DNA from: Lunularia cruciata
Lineage: Eukaryota > Streptophyta > Marchantiopsida > Lunulariales > Lunulariaceae
Reading direction: 5' to 3'
NCBI GenBank assembly: GCA_948567375.1
Contig: OX419758.1
Location: 27,409,001-27,473,000 of the forward strand
Length of the DNA: 64,000 nt
Shown: piece by piece, positions 63,380 through 64,000 of the stretch
How the letters are laid out: the number at the start of each line of letters is the position of its first letter
Position numbering within the stretch: the first letter of the stretch is position 1
Translations under genes and position numbers: made by a program
Notes under the pieces: model-generated
Databases searched by the model: none
What the model was told of the DNA's origin: nothing
Seen by the model: the letters and a program-made list of their open reading frames with translations, nothing else

Positions 63380-63720
63380 CTTGATTAGCTCTAATGGGAT
63401 TGAAGGCTTGACCTATGCAAGTTTGCTTCATTTGAAAGGTATGATATCTAATTGAGTCGTATGATTTTGGTTGATTCTAGAAATTCAGAGAATTGTATAT
63501 CTATGCAAGTAGTGAAGGAATTGGGTATTCTTATTAAGCCAGTGATTGGTAGTAGATTGATGATGGCGGATGGTAGAAAGGGTTTTGCATTCCATACCTC
63601 ACATCCTATTACTTTTACAATTGGGAAGGAGTATTTGGAGTGTATGAGGTTTGTAGTGGCACCTCTACACTATGATGTCACTCTAGGACTACCTTGACTT
63701 GAACGTCATAAAGTTCAATT
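63380..63720 (+). pseudogene. pol: A5 aspartic protease
   Basis: ILVDSRNSENC (DSG to DSR, as in A2), MMADGRKGFAFHTSHPITFTIGKEYLECMRF, HYDVTLGLP then TGA in place of the Trp codon. Confidence 0.7.
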
Positions 63721-63814
63721 TGATTGGACCTGATGACAAATTCAAGTACAACACCAAGGTAGGAATTTCCGGTTTGGTTGTTTAGCACCTCTTAGTAAGA
63801 CACCTAAGAATAGT

Positions 63815-64000
63815 CAATCCCATGATGGGAAGTTTATTGAGAAGGTAGCCATAGAGCATGCCTTGAAGAGAGAGGAGACCCAAGATGGAAATTTTTCTAG
63901 GAAGGGAATCACGGAGCAAGCTTTGAAGAGAAATGAGTCCCTAGATGGGAAATTTGTTAGTGAAGCAGCCATAGAGCAAGCTTTGGAGGAAGATAAGTCT
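63815..64000 (+). repeat. 60-bp tandem repeat, A5 protease-RT linker
   Basis: Three units with cores at 63818, 63878 and 63938, period 60 bp, same as in A2; the third ends near the window edge (EQALEEDKS). Confidence 0.75.

Larger units (their letters stand above)
61771..64000 (+). mobile_element. Family A element A5, runs off the window
   Basis: 5' LTR 61771-62181, primer site, gag, protease and linker repeat; RT would follow beyond 64000. It is closer to A2 than A3 is. Confidence 0.8.

Overview
This is nuclear DNA of a vascular plant, built almost entirely of old, broken, nested LTR retrotransposons. The plant signs are Ty3/gypsy polyproteins of plant type, primer sites complementary to plant initiator-Met, Glu and Arg tRNAs, and a BED-finger hAT transposase. 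The density, age and nesting of the copies, with very little cellular coding sequence, suit a large slowly purged genome such as a gymnosperm, but the sequence does not name the species. No rRNA, tRNA or CRISPR was found.

Four LTR families, named here, explain most of the window. Family A is a chromovirus (LTR about 410-480 bp, initiator-Met primer site, C-terminal chromodomain), seen at 1-210, 12780-20182, 54135-60797, 60951-61770 and 61771-64000. Family B is a Ty3/gypsy element with a giant LTR of about 3.7 kb whose U3 holds a reading frame of about 880 codons. It is seen on the minus strand at 211-11986 and 27494-32800, and on the plus strand at 17825-19740 (short solo LTR), 24237-27114, 33775-46779 and 39611-43277. 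Family C (LTR 692 bp, Glu primer site, extra zinc-knuckle ORF before gag-pol) is seen as near-complete elements at 2125-10221 and 33930-39433, as LTRs at 2233-2924, 52982-53651 and 59034-59722, and as fragments at 11987-12779, 27115-27493 and 28970-29490. Family D (20183-24236) has an LTR with an 80/102-bp tandem array, an Arg-like primer site and a well-preserved gag.

Layout by insertion order. Element C1 sits inside a minus-strand B LTR, and a minus-strand C LTR sits inside C1's own 5' LTR. A2 sits in an old C pol fragment and was hit in its chromodomain by a short B solo LTR. A plus-strand B LTR (33775-46779) contains element C2 and a second B solo LTR. At 46.8-51.5 kb is AT-rich DNA with a small CpG-containing block that could be two exons of a host gene. 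From 51.6 to 60.95 kb lies a degenerate hAT transposase split by a C solo LTR, by element A3 (itself split by another C solo LTR) and, at its end, by A4.

Most interesting points: (1) family A LTRs carry arrays of ideal heat-shock elements just upstream of the TATA box, suggesting a heat-responsive chromovirus; (2) family B carries a long conserved reading frame inside its LTR; (3) family C has a second conserved zinc-knuckle ORF upstream of gag and makes 4-bp target duplications. All polyproteins are disabled by stops, frameshifts or active-site changes.
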